Assembly: GCA_019912315.1 (NCBI GenBank)
Contig: JAIOJA010000012.1
Coordinates: forward strand, 1-64,000
Source of the DNA: Planctomycetota bacterium
GTDB taxonomy: Bacteria; Planctomycetota; UBA8742; UBA2392
Reading direction: 5' to 3'
DNA: 64,000 bases
In this document: positions 26,004 through 34,272 of the stretch, piece after piece
Layout: each line of letters opens with the position of its first letter
How positions within the stretch are numbered: the stretch's first letter is position 1
Made by a program: the position numbers and the translations under genes
Notes under the pieces: generated by a model
The model's database searches: none
What the model was told of the DNA's origin: nothing
What the model saw: only the letters and a program-made list of their open reading frames with translations

Positions 26004-26792
26004 ATGAGTCGCAAAGATCAAGTAATCCGCTTGGGGTTTGTTGTGATGGCGCTGCTTGTGTCCACAGGGATTGTTCTCGGGCTGCCCACAGGCAGCATGA
26101 CAATCACGCCGTCCGGTTCGGTGATCGGCGGTGCCGGCCCTTTGAAGCCTAGCTTTGACTTCACTCAGGTGACCAAGGCTCGAGTTGATGATGGTGCAGT
26201 TCCGCCGGCAATGCCTGGGCCGGTACAGATCGGATTCCTCAATACAGATACGGCCTTCGCCGAGGACGCATGCGACATGGCGGGGTCAACGACACAACCC
26301 GACAATGCTCACGGCATCCAGTGGAGGGTCATTCTGCGCGGCACGTCTAATGTGAACGGGTTTACTGTAAACGCGCCGGGCAACCCGAATCAGGGCAGCT
26401 ACAAGACTGACAATGAAGCCATCGTCTGGGCAACTTTCTCTACCAGTATTCAGGGCCAAAACCCTGTTTCCAGACGCGGCAGCGCCGACGTGACGATCGC
26501 GAATGAACGGTCCGGAAACTTGTCGGACAGGGGAAGAGTGGAGATGGGAACTCAGGCGGCACCTTTCGCGGTCACCGGTGACCCAGATGACAACTATACC
26601 GTGACGCTGAACTACGGGGGTAACGCTCGGGTGACGTTGGAGGCGCTGCGACCCGAGGTTGAGGTTGGCGGTTTGGCCTTCGCCGGCAACTTCACAGGGT
26701 CGATTTCGGCGTGGCAGGTTGCGCCTGGGGGTCAAGCTACACTCCTGAAGCAGGCAAACGGGGTTGACGACGCGAGCTGGGAGATCAAGTAG
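26004..26792 (+). CDS. Secreted protein of unknown function, beta-rich
   Basis: This 262-residue protein starts at ATG 26004 (MSRKDQVIRLGF) after an aggggc ribosome-binding site. A longer reading from 25887 has no such support. Residues 8-28 (LGFVVMALLVSTGIVLGLPTG) form a signal peptide or membrane anchor. The mature part is rich in Gly, Asn, Thr and short beta-type stretches (TFSTSIQGQNPVSRRGSADVTIANERSG, DNYTVTLNYGGNARVTLEAL), like extracellular beta-sandwich proteins. No catalytic motif was seen. Its stop overlaps the next GTG start by one base, so the pair is cotranslated. By eye, base composition and codon choice are less GC-rich than neighbours, which may mark recent acquisition. Confidence 0.7.
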   Translation: MSRKDQVIRLGFVVMALLVSTGIVLGLPTGSMTITPSGSVIGGAGPLKPSFDFTQVTKARVDDGAVPPAMPGPVQIGFLNTDTAFAEDACDMAGSTTQPDNAHGIQWRVILRGTSNVNGFTVNAPGNPNQGSYKTDNEAIVWATFSTSIQGQNPVSRRGSADVTIANERSGNLSDRGRVEMGTQAAPFAVTGDPDDNYTVTLNYGGNARVTLEALRPEVEVGGLAFAGNFTGSISAWQVAPGGQATLLKQANGVDDASWEIK

Positions 26793-28462
26793 TGCCAAGT
26801 AAGTCGCACGCCAAGCGGGATCGAATACTGCTATTTTGCCTTCTGAGCTTGATACTGCTCGCGGCAGGATTCGCGATTGCGAAGTGGACGTCTTCGCCGG
26901 CGGCATCAGCCAATACGGAGGCCGTGGCGCCCACGAACCGTCAATCAGAGGACGGAATGCCGCTACGGCCGCCCCTGCAGGACGGTGACGTAGCGGCCAA
27001 CAACGACGCCCGCCAGACGCTCGGTGAGTTGCTTTCGCCTGATACGACGTCGTTTACGGTTACGCTATTCGAGTACGAAGGGGCGTCGAAGATCGGTGTT
27101 CCCGGCCTAGTGGTAGAATTTCAGGAAGAAGGCCACACCCAAAACTCGCCGCAACAAGTGTTACGTACTGATGAAGTGGGCCAAGTTGTAACGCTGGTGC
27201 CGTCGGACTCAACGGTCAGAATCGTCCTGAAGTCATCGTCTTGGCGTTTTGTCGGGCGGCCCTACGCGACTTCAAAAGATGTTTACGTGAAGGGAGAGTC
27301 CGCCGAACGGGCGCTGCCGGTCGAGCGCATCAGCGAATTCACAGTAGATGTGACGTACGAAGATGGACGTCGATATTCGGGGGTTGCATCAGTGTCGCCT
27401 GACACCGGTGTCCCGCATGCGTTGTCCTTCTCTGAAGACGGTTCATCGGTTCTCGCCCTTCCGGCACACAAGAAGTGGACCCTGCATGTCTCCTCACGAC
27501 GTCCGGGATTCGGGGGGGGTGTACTTGCGCTGAAGTCTGAAGACAGTGAAGGATCGAATACCCTTGTGCTTGCCCGCGTCCAAATTGATTCCGGTGTCTT
27601 CGAGGTTCAATGCGACAACGTAGCTGAGGGATCACTTGTCGACATTCGGATATCCGCGAGAACAGATTCAGTATCGGCCATGACGCTCGATGAGATTAGC
27701 AATTGGCCGGCGAACCTTCCCTACTTCAGCACAGCACTTGCGCCGGGGGCGTATGACGTGCGAGTGCAACTTTCCGAACACTCGTCGGATGGTAAGACCA
27801 CGATTGGTCTCGAAGTGGTGGAGTTGGTTACCGGGCAAACTCAAACGGTTCGCGTCAGATTGGCGTTACCCGGCTCGATCAGGGCAGTGGTGGTCGATCA
27901 ACACAATCAGCCGATCGTGAAGGCGAGACTGGCGTACTCAAACTCGACACACTTCAACTGGGATTGGACACGAGACGAGCCGCCCGGCTCCCAGAGCGAT
28001 GGCAGTGATGCGTATGCCTTTTCCGATGTCAATGGCGTGGTTGTGTTGACAGGATTGTCCAATGGTTCTTTCGAGTTCATTTGCCACGCTGAAGGATACG
28101 GGCAAGTCTCGCTCACAGCAGTCGTTCCCTCCGGCGGCGAGTACGACCTCGGGATGATCATTCTTGCCGCAGCTGTGGGTAAGATCAGGATTGAGATTGA
28201 GCACCCCGAGGCAGCAGAATCGGATGAGTACGAAGTTACTCTTCTCAAACCGCTGGCAGGGATCGTGCGAAGCGCCGAGCGATTCAAGGGAAAGTCGCAT
28301 GTCATCGGCGAGTTGGCATTGCTGCCGTACGTCGTCTCTATTCGGTACGTTGCGGGTGGCTATGGAGCCTATGCCAAGCAGATTACGCTCACTGCCGACA
28401 CACCGGAAGCTATTGTTAAATTCGTGATGCGAAGGCCACCACTGAAGCCGGATGACGATTAG
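26792..28462 (+). CDS. Membrane-anchored protein with carboxypeptidase-regulatory-like domains
   Basis: The product has 556 residues from GTG 26792. Residues 10-30 (RILLFCLLSLILLAAGFAIAKW) are a single N-terminal anchor. The exported part contains repeated beta-sandwich segments of the carboxypeptidase-regulatory/Ig-like type: VPGLVVEFQEEGHTQ, GSIRAVVVDQHNQPIVKARLAY and DVNGVVVLTGLSNGSFEFICHAEGYGQV. Such domains are common in large secreted proteins of Planctomycetota. There is no enzyme motif, so an adhesive or structural role is the most that can be proposed. It forms a two-gene unit with the preceding secreted protein and ends 2 bp before the convergent STAS gene. Confidence 0.72.
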   Translation: MPSKSHAKRDRILLFCLLSLILLAAGFAIAKWTSSPAASANTEAVAPTNRQSEDGMPLRPPLQDGDVAANNDARQTLGELLSPDTTSFTVTLFEYEGASKIGVPGLVVEFQEEGHTQNSPQQVLRTDEVGQVVTLVPSDSTVRIVLKSSSWRFVGRPYATSKDVYVKGESAERALPVERISEFTVDVTYEDGRRYSGVASVSPDTGVPHALSFSEDGSSVLALPAHKKWTLHVSSRRPGFGGGVLALKSEDSEGSNTLVLARVQIDSGVFEVQCDNVAEGSLVDIRISARTDSVSAMTLDEISNWPANLPYFSTALAPGAYDVRVQLSEHSSDGKTTIGLEVVELVTGQTQTVRVRLALPGSIRAVVVDQHNQPIVKARLAYSNSTHFNWDWTRDEPPGSQSDGSDAYAFSDVNGVVVLTGLSNGSFEFICHAEGYGQVSLTAVVPSGGEYDLGMIILAAAVGKIRIEIEHPEAAESDEYEVTLLKPLAGIVRSAERFKGKSHVIGELALLPYVVSIRYVAGGYGAYAKQITLTADTPEAIVKFVMRRPPLKPDDD

Positions 28463-28464
28463 CC

Positions 28465-28821
28465 CTACTTCTTGGCGGCGAGTTGCGAAAGTGCTTCCTG
28501 CGGGCTGGCTGCGAACTTGAACACCTGGCTGAGACCCAGCATGTCGAAAACTTCCTGGACGGGCTCGGTGGGGTTCATCAGCACGATATCGCCGCCGCGC
28601 TCGTGGGAAGCTGACAACGTACCGATGAAAACGCCGGCGCCCGCGCTGCTGATGTACTCGACGTCGCTGAGTTCCACGGCGAGGCGCACCTTGCCTTCAT
28701 CGAACAGGTTGTTGATGGTCTGTTCCATGTACTCGAACGTGTGCGCGTCAAGCCAACCCGCGATGTGAATGAGTGTCACCTCGGGGGAAAGCTGCTCAAG
28801 GTTGATCTCGAACTCCTTCAT
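28465..28821 (-). CDS. STAS-domain anti-sigma factor antagonist
   Basis: This 118-residue single STAS domain is of the SpoIIAA/RsbV type. These antagonists bind the kinase/anti-sigma factor when unphosphorylated and release the sigma factor. The phosphorylation loop reads DVEYISSAGAGVF, with Ser59 the likely phospho-acceptor. The glycine turn GWLDAHTFEYMEQT and the C-terminal FDMLGLSQVFKFAASPQEAL helix fit the family. It is downstream of the RsbW-like kinase (54 bp) and of the PP2C phosphatase on the same strand, so all three parts of a partner switch are adjacent. The regulated sigma factor is not in the window. Confidence 0.9.
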   Translation of the reverse strand: MKEFEINLEQLSPEVTLIHIAGWLDAHTFEYMEQTINNLFDEGKVRLAVELSDVEYISSAGAGVFIGTLSASHERGGDIVLMNPTEPVQEVFDMLGLSQVFKFAASPQEALSQLAAKK

Positions 28822-28875
28822 GTGTCGTCTGCCTTTGCTGCCGATTATTAGCCTGTTTGCCTGGAAGAGTCCCGA

Positions 28876-29325
28876 TCAGCCCGAGATCTTGATGTACTTC
28901 ACCAATGTCAACTCGTTGACTTCACCCTCACGCGATGTGTAGCGCACTTCATCCATCACCTTGCGCATGATGAACAACCCCAGCCCGCGCTTGTTGCCGC
29001 TGGCAATGTGCTGCTGCAAGTCCAACTCCGCCCTCTCGGCCGAGCCGCTGGCGGTGTCGTAACTGACGCCGGTGTCGCGAATGCGCACGTTGAACGCCTT
29101 GTCATCCGCGTCGATGATCACTTCCACCGTACCGCGATCGCGCCCTTCGTAACCGTGCTGGATGGTGTTTGCGACGGCCTCATCTACCGCCAGCACTACC
29201 TTGTTGGCGTCCGTGGTTGGCAGCAAAGAGCGCTTGATAGCCGCGTGCAAAAACTCGCGCACAACCGCAAGGTTGCGCGTTTCCGCCTCGACTTCAAGCC
29301 TGTCCGTCACATCTGAGTCTGACAA
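28876..29325 (-). CDS. RsbW/SpoIIAB-like serine kinase, anti-sigma factor
   Basis: This 149-residue protein has the GHKL ATPase fold in its short RsbW form. The N-box is LAVDEAVANTIQHGYEG, the G1-type motif is VRIRDTGVSYD, and the G2-type GNKRGLGLFIMRKVMDEVRY closes the ATP lid. Family members phosphorylate a STAS antagonist on serine and sequester a sigma factor or another effector. The STAS partner lies just downstream and the phosphatase just upstream (15 bp), which makes the assignment coherent. There is no membrane segment, so it should be cytoplasmic. Confidence 0.9.
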   Translation of the reverse strand: MSDSDVTDRLEVEAETRNLAVVREFLHAAIKRSLLPTTDANKVVLAVDEAVANTIQHGYEGRDRGTVEVIIDADDKAFNVRIRDTGVSYDTASGSAERAELDLQQHIASGNKRGLGLFIMRKVMDEVRYTSREGEVNELTLVKYIKISG

Positions 29326-29340
29326 GTTAATCCCCGGTTG

Positions 29341-31584
29341 CTATCCGACTTTCAAGGTGACTATCGTGATGTCGTCGTGCTGCTCATCGGCCTGGGCGTG
29401 CCCCTGAATCGCGTTGACCAGCGTGGTCAAGTACTCGGTGCTGTTGCGTCCGGCGGCCTGGATGGTGATGGCCTGCATGCGTTCTTCGCCAAATTCCTCG
29501 TTGCTTGGGCTCATGGCTTCCGTGACGCCGTCGGTGTAGATGACGGCGCGGTCGCCGCGCTGAAGCTGGATGACTTCTTCCTTCATATTGCGCTCAAACA
29601 GGCGCCCGTCCTTGTCAAAGCCAAGGGCGATACCCCCCGGGTTGATTTCCGTGCACTGTTTGGTGGCGGCGCGGTACAGCAACAGAGGGTTATGCCCGGC
29701 GCTGGCGACCGTGAGACGCGCAGTCGGGATGTCGAGCAACATATAGAAGGCCGTCACGAACATGCCGCGCTTGATGTCCTTGGCCAGAGTGCGGTTGACC
29801 TTGCAGAAGATGTCGCGCGGGCTCAGGTTATCCTGGGCCTCGTAGCTGATCAGGGCCTTGGCCATCATCATGACCATGCTGCCGGGAATGCCCTTGCCGG
29901 AAACGTCGGCACAGACCATGCCGAGGTGCGTCTTATCGACCAGGAAGAAGTCGTAATAGTCGCCGCCGACTTCCTTGCTGGGCGAGTAATAGGCGCTCAC
30001 GTCGTAGCCTGCGATCCTGGGCACGTGCTTGGGCAGCAGGTTTTCCTGGATCTCCTTGGCGATATCCAGGTCGTGCTTGCGCCCCTGGTTCTCGAGCCAG
30101 ACGTCCTGCGCGCTCTTGAGCCCGACGGCCATGTCTCCCAGCAGGCGCGCCACAATGCCGATTTCGTCGCGCGAGCGTGCAACGGGGCGGTGTTCGAAGT
30201 TGCCGCCACTGATGACCTGGATGTCGTTCATCAGGATCTGCAGCGGCTTCGTAATGCTGCTGCCAATCAGGAATGCGAGCCCTACCGCCAGCACGATACC
30301 CAGCAGCGATACCAGCAGAATCCAGACCAGCAGGCTGTTCTTGCGGCTCTCAATCTGCGCGCGGTCGAGATAAATCGTAATCGTTTCATTCGCCCCGACA
30401 GTTTTCTTGAAGCCGTAGGCGGGCACTTCCTTGACGCTGGCGTTGGTGTCGATGGCGACATCGCCGACGGTTGTCGCGCCCTGGAAGCTGGAGACGCTGA
30501 GCGACGTGCCGGTCGGTGTGGGGCTGATGACGCTAAGGTCAGTCTTGTCGAATCCGACCAGGTCGCCGCCCGGTATCTCGAAAATGATGTAGCGGATCTG
30601 GCTGGTTTCGTCGGTTGTCATGACGTCGAGGTCGTTGACGAAGCCCTGCTTGAACTCCTGGAAAATCTTTTTGCGGAAGCCGGTCTTGTGGTGGATCAGT
30701 CCCTGGTCCGTGTCGTTGTTGATGGCCTGCTTGAGTGTCTGGAAAGTCGAATTCGTACTGAGCTGATAGCGCTGGAACAGCCCCGGGAAAAGGTGCTTCT
30801 GCCTGTCCATGATCGTTTCATTCAACCGGCGGGGCACGGTCGGTTCTTTCAGCTTATCGGCGGGTTTCAGGGTTTTGAGCTGGTTCCAGCTTTCGCCGAA
30901 AATCTCAAGCCCGATCTGGTCCTGCCTCGGGTCCGTCCACTGCTCCTGATTATCGAGGGCGTTGCCCGCGGCCAGCGCCCAGATGCGGTCGTCGCGGAAC
31001 TGGTCCCAGTTGGAGAACTCGCCGCAACCGGGCACGCGCGGGTGAAACCAGTCTCTCTGAATATCCGACCAGTACTTTTTGAACTTGTCTTCGCGGTTCT
31101 TCGGCTGGCTGAAGTACGCGATCTGGCCGCGCTCGTTCAGGCTGGATTTGTACGGGCGGTGAATCGCTTCCGCCTGCTGCAACATGCCGATGCCGGCCTG
31201 CTGAATGGTTGATTCCAGGCTGCTGGTAGCGATGTACATGACGATCAGGAAGATCAGCAGCGAAACGCCGACGGTCAGCCCGGACATGGCCAGTACTATC
31301 TTGGTCTTGATCGGCAAGCCCTGTGTTTTTGGCCTTGCCATCGGACGGGGCGGAGCGCTGGGCGCTGACTGCCCGCCCTGCGGCGCCTGCGCCTGGGCGC
31401 CGCCACCGGCGGATGCGGGTGCGCCGATCGGCGTGATCGCGCCGGATGATTTGCGAGCACCGGCCGCAGGCATGGAGCCAGTGGACTTGCGCACGGCGCC
31501 GGCGGGCGGTGGCGTCATCATGCGGCGATTGGTACCGCCGCGAGGGGGCTGGGTACTGCCGCTGGATGGAGGCTTGCCTGCCAT
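29341..31584 (-). CDS. Membrane PP2C-type phosphatase with HAMP domain (RsbU/SpoIIE-like)
   Basis: The product has 747 residues from ATG 31584, which has a ggag site; a longer reading from 31617 would overlap pgpA. Residues 1-90 are Pro/Ala/Gly-rich with two RKS(T/S)G motifs (32-36, 44-48). TM1 lies at about 96-118, and a large extracytoplasmic sensor region of nearly 290 residues follows. TM2 (NSLLVWILLVSLLGIVLAVG) leads into a HAMP linker (SSITKPLQILMNDI). The C-terminal phosphatase has EVGGDYYDFF, CADVSGKGIPGSM, ASAGHNPLLL, IYTDGVTEAMS and DDITIVTL, with the metal-binding aspartates present. It should dephosphorylate the STAS antagonist in response to an external signal, switching the RsbW-like kinase. 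Confidence 0.93.
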   Translation of the reverse strand: MAGKPPSSGSTQPPRGGTNRRMMTPPPAGAVRKSTGSMPAAGARKSSGAITPIGAPASAGGGAQAQAPQGGQSAPSAPPRPMARPKTQGLPIKTKIVLAMSGLTVGVSLLIFLIVMYIATSSLESTIQQAGIGMLQQAEAIHRPYKSSLNERGQIAYFSQPKNREDKFKKYWSDIQRDWFHPRVPGCGEFSNWDQFRDDRIWALAAGNALDNQEQWTDPRQDQIGLEIFGESWNQLKTLKPADKLKEPTVPRRLNETIMDRQKHLFPGLFQRYQLSTNSTFQTLKQAINNDTDQGLIHHKTGFRKKIFQEFKQGFVNDLDVMTTDETSQIRYIIFEIPGGDLVGFDKTDLSVISPTPTGTSLSVSSFQGATTVGDVAIDTNASVKEVPAYGFKKTVGANETITIYLDRAQIESRKNSLLVWILLVSLLGIVLAVGLAFLIGSSITKPLQILMNDIQVISGGNFEHRPVARSRDEIGIVARLLGDMAVGLKSAQDVWLENQGRKHDLDIAKEIQENLLPKHVPRIAGYDVSAYYSPSKEVGGDYYDFFLVDKTHLGMVCADVSGKGIPGSMVMMMAKALISYEAQDNLSPRDIFCKVNRTLAKDIKRGMFVTAFYMLLDIPTARLTVASAGHNPLLLYRAATKQCTEINPGGIALGFDKDGRLFERNMKEEVIQLQRGDRAVIYTDGVTEAMSPSNEEFGEERMQAITIQAAGRNSTEYLTTLVNAIQGHAQADEQHDDITIVTLKVG

Positions 31585-31594
31585 GCGTGCTCCG

Positions 31595-32107
31595 CTACCA
31601 CAGTGCCGATGCGACAATCACAACCGTATGCCACGTCCAAGCGGCGAGCAGCCCCGCCGCTAAGTCATCCATGAGGATGCCGAGGCTGCCTGGAATCCGC
31701 TCGAAACTACGAACGGGCCACGGTTTAGCGATGTCGTAAAAACGAAATGTTAGAAACCCTGCAAAAATCGCCAAGAGTGAATCGGCCCGCAGGAGCCCCA
31801 GCGTCAAAAAAAAACCGGCGGCTTCATCCATGACGAACCAGCCCGGATCTTTCAGGTCGGGCAGGTGCTTGAGCACCATGGCGCCGGCCGCCCAGCTGAG
31901 TACGCAGCACACGCCGGCAAGCGGCAGCCACACGGTTTCGTGCCACGGCGCCCACGCGAACAGGGCTAGGGCCATCAACAGGCACAGGGCCGTACCCGCC
32001 GTACCGCGCGCCCTGGGTGCGAAGCCGACCAGTCCAAGGCTGCCGATCAGCACGGCGGGTTGGATCAGTTCCCGGGCGGGGGGGTCATTGGCGCGAAGCA
32101 GTTGCAA
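31595..32107 (-). CDS. pgpA: Phosphatidylglycerophosphatase A
   Basis: This 170-residue inner-membrane enzyme removes phosphate from phosphatidylglycerol phosphate to give phosphatidylglycerol. It shows the family's GFAPRARGTAGTALC, DLKDPGWFVMDEAAGFFLTL and FRFYDIAKPWPVRSFE motifs and about four hydrophobic helices. The preferred start is TTG 32107, with ggag at 32113-32116 and 5-nt spacing; that gives the normal family length. The upstream ATG at 32221 would add 38 non-conserved residues and overlap the divergent STAS gene. A run of nine T (minus strand, 31806-31814) encodes the FFL stretch. Its stop lies 10 bp before the PP2C phosphatase start, so the two are coupled. Confidence 0.88.
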   Translation of the reverse strand: MQLLRANDPPARELIQPAVLIGSLGLVGFAPRARGTAGTALCLLMALALFAWAPWHETVWLPLAGVCCVLSWAAGAMVLKHLPDLKDPGWFVMDEAAGFFLTLGLLRADSLLAIFAGFLTFRFYDIAKPWPVRSFERIPGSLGILMDDLAAGLLAAWTWHTVVIVASALW

Positions 32108-32200
32108 GGATGCTCCATGAGGCGTGGAATCGGCGGGGTCGTCTGGTATGGTAACCCCGCTTTGACAAAGTGGTTCCGAGAAACGGGCGGTATCCCTTGA

Positions 32201-32572
32201 ATGCGTAGATTGGAACTTCAAACCAAGCTCGTCCAGAAGTCAATCTGCGCCCACATCAAAGGTGACGTGGATTCAGGTAACGCCTTGGCTTTGCGCGACG
32301 CCCTGGACAATCTGGCTAATCAGGGCACGCCCGTTGTGTTTCTGGACATGGCGGAGGTCGTCCGTATGGACAGTGCCGGAATTGCCATTCTGCTGGAGTT
32401 CCACGACCGTCTCAAAAAGGCGGGGCGCCACTTGGGGCTGGTCAACATACCGAAAGCGGTAAAGGGGATGATGGACGTGTTCGAAGTCCATGCGGACCTG
32501 GAAACCGGGCTCAAGGACACAAAACGAATACAGGCCGACTGGCAGCGCCTGCACGAACCGAAACAACAGTGA
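32201..32572 (+). CDS. STAS-domain protein heading the Mla operon
   Basis: This 123-residue STAS protein has the loop VVRMDSAGIAILLEF, where Ser of MDSAG is the potential phospho-site, and the FEVHADLETGLKDT helix. Seven bases separate it from mlaE, and the next genes overlap by 4 bp. A likely role is therefore that of MlaB, the cytoplasmic STAS subunit that stabilises the MlaFE transporter. The alternative is an anti-sigma antagonist belonging to the divergent partner-switch module 100 bp away. It is longer than E. coli MlaB by about 25 residues. A perfect TTGACA lies at 32162-32167 upstream, without a well-spaced -10. Confidence 0.85.
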   Translation: MRRLELQTKLVQKSICAHIKGDVDSGNALALRDALDNLANQGTPVVFLDMAEVVRMDSAGIAILLEFHDRLKKAGRHLGLVNIPKAVKGMMDVFEVHADLETGLKDTKRIQADWQRLHEPKQQ

Positions 32573-32578
32573 CCTGAA

Positions 32579-33400
32579 ATGGCCGTCCCGACGGAACTGA
32601 TCTCCAAATTCGGCTCGCTCGTGAATGGGTACATCGCGGCGCTGGGGTCGGCCGTGAAGTTCGGCGGTGCGGCGGTCGTGTTTGGCGTGCGCGGGCTATT
32701 CAACAGGCGGATTTTTCCGCGCCACGACCTGATCGTGCACATGGATTACACGGGCGCGCGCAGCGTACCGATCATTGTGCTGCTTGGTCTGCTGGTGGGT
32801 GCGTCTCTGGTGATCCAGATGACGCCGTCACTCGCGCGCTACGGCCCGGCCGAGCTTGTGGCGGGTGTGGTAGGCGTCTCGGTGCTGCGGACGTTGGGCC
32901 CTCTGCTTGCGGCGATTATCTTTGCGGGGCGTGTGGGCGCGGGCTTCACGGCCGAACTCGGTACCATGGCTGTCAGCGAAGAAATCCTGGCCCTGGAAAC
33001 GATGGGCATCCACCCTGTGGGCTATCTTGTGGCGCCGCGATTCGTGGCTGGCTGCCTGATGCTGCCGGCCCTGACGGTTATGTTTGACCTTAGCGCGCTG
33101 GTGGGGGGCTATCTGATCGGGATTTACCAGTTCAATATTTCCCACGAAAGCTGGATGGACATTACCAAGCAGTTCGTGAATCTCTCCAACTTTACGTTCG
33201 GCCTGGCCAAGAGCGCCGTGTTCGCGGTGATCATCACGCTGGTCTGCTGCTTTAAGGGCTTTCACGTGAAGGGTAGCGGCATGGAGGTCGGGCGCGCGAC
33301 GATGCAGGCAATTGTCATCTGCCTGATCCTGATCATTTTCTCCGATTTTGTGTTGTCGATGGTGTACAACTTCCTTTCCAAGTTCGGGATCGTCGAATGA
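32579..33400 (+). CDS. mlaE: Mla-type ABC transporter permease MlaE
   Basis: This 273-residue inner-membrane permease belongs to the phospholipid-trafficking Mla/MCE system. Typical features are five to six helices, the long conserved segment SVLRTLGPLLAAIIFAGRVGAGFTAELGTM, and the EEILALETMGIHPVGYLVAPRF loop that contacts MlaF. The C-terminal FVLSMVYNFLSKF helix is preserved. The start ATG is 7 bp after the STAS gene, and the stop overlaps mlaF by 4 bp. Together with MlaF and the two MCE proteins it should move lipids between inner and outer membranes, implying a two-membrane envelope. Confidence 0.95.
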   Translation: MAVPTELISKFGSLVNGYIAALGSAVKFGGAAVVFGVRGLFNRRIFPRHDLIVHMDYTGARSVPIIVLLGLLVGASLVIQMTPSLARYGPAELVAGVVGVSVLRTLGPLLAAIIFAGRVGAGFTAELGTMAVSEEILALETMGIHPVGYLVAPRFVAGCLMLPALTVMFDLSALVGGYLIGIYQFNISHESWMDITKQFVNLSNFTFGLAKSAVFAVIITLVCCFKGFHVKGSGMEVGRATMQAIVICLILIIFSDFVLSMVYNFLSKFGIVE

Positions 33401-34272
33401 ACGAAAACGTTCGAATCGAACTGCCCGAGGCGGGCAAGGAGTCGCATCTGCGCTCCGGCGGCCCGGCAATTTCGGTGCGCGACCTCGACAAATCCTACGA
33501 CGACAATCACGTGCTTGATCATCTGAGTTTTGACCTCGAGCGCGGCAAGGTGTATGTGATCATGGGTCCCAGCGGCTGTGGCAAGAGCACGCTGCTGCGC
33601 CAGTTGATCGGCGCGGAGTTGCCGGACGGCGGTGAAGTTCTGATCGATGGCGTAAATATCCACGCCAATTCGCGCAAGCGGCGCGATGAAGCCCGGCGTA
33701 AGTTCGGTGTGCTATTTCAAAGCTCCGCGCTGCTGAACGGGCTGACCATCGGCGAAAACGTGTCGTTGCCGGTCCAGCGTCACACCGACCTGCCCCAAAG
33801 CACGATCGACCTTATGGTCAAGCTGAAGCTTGAGCTGGTGGGCATGGGCGGGGCCATCGACAAGTACCCCTACGAAGTCAGCGGCGGCATGAAGAAGCGC
33901 GCTGGGCTTGCCCGGGCCATCGCCCTGGATCCCGCGATTGTCTTCTATGACGAGCCCAGCGCAGGGCTTGATCCGGTCATGATCGGCGTGATCGACAAAC
34001 TGATCAAGGACCTGACCAGCAAGCTCGGCATCACGAGTGTCGTGATCACGCACGAAATGCCGAGCATGTTCCGCATTGCCGACGAAGTGCTGATGCTATT
34101 CAAGGGGCGCATTGTGTTTCGCGGTTCGCCCGAGGCGCTGCGCAACTCCAACGACCCCTTGGTACGCCAGTTCCTGAAGGGCGACCCGGAAGGACCGATC
34201 AACGCTCCCCGCCAGCTTTCCGAGTTGTCGGAGCGCCTGATCGGCTCGCGCGCGATGGGAGGCGACGCATGA
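33397..34272 (+). CDS. mlaF: Mla-type ABC transporter ATPase MlaF
   Basis: This 291-residue ATPase energises the MlaE permease. Walker A is GPSGCGKST, the Q-loop is GVLFQSSALL, the signature is YEVSGGMKKRAGLARAI and Walker B is AIVFYDEPSAGLDP, with the switch histidine in VVITHEMPSMF. The C-terminal tail GDPEGPINAPRQLSE has the GDxxGP pattern characteristic of MlaF. An extra 25 N-terminal residues precede the core. It overlaps mlaE (4 bp) and the first mlaD (4 bp). Confidence 0.96.
   Translation: MNENVRIELPEAGKESHLRSGGPAISVRDLDKSYDDNHVLDHLSFDLERGKVYVIMGPSGCGKSTLLRQLIGAELPDGGEVLIDGVNIHANSRKRRDEARRKFGVLFQSSALLNGLTIGENVSLPVQRHTDLPQSTIDLMVKLKLELVGMGGAIDKYPYEVSGGMKKRAGLARAIALDPAIVFYDEPSAGLDPVMIGVIDKLIKDLTSKLGITSVVITHEMPSMFRIADEVLMLFKGRIVFRGSPEALRNSNDPLVRQFLKGDPEGPINAPRQLSELSERLIGSRAMGGDA

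Noticed and set aside
29338-31212. 624-codon plus-strand frame opposite the PP2C phosphatase
   Set aside because: It mirrors the phosphatase, which carries all PP2C motifs. The frame has no motif or ribosome-binding site.
32162-32196. TTGACA promoter for the Mla operon
   Set aside because: The -35 is perfect, but the nearest -10-like hexamer is 23 bp away, too far for a normal promoter. It is kept only as a remark in the STAS gene.
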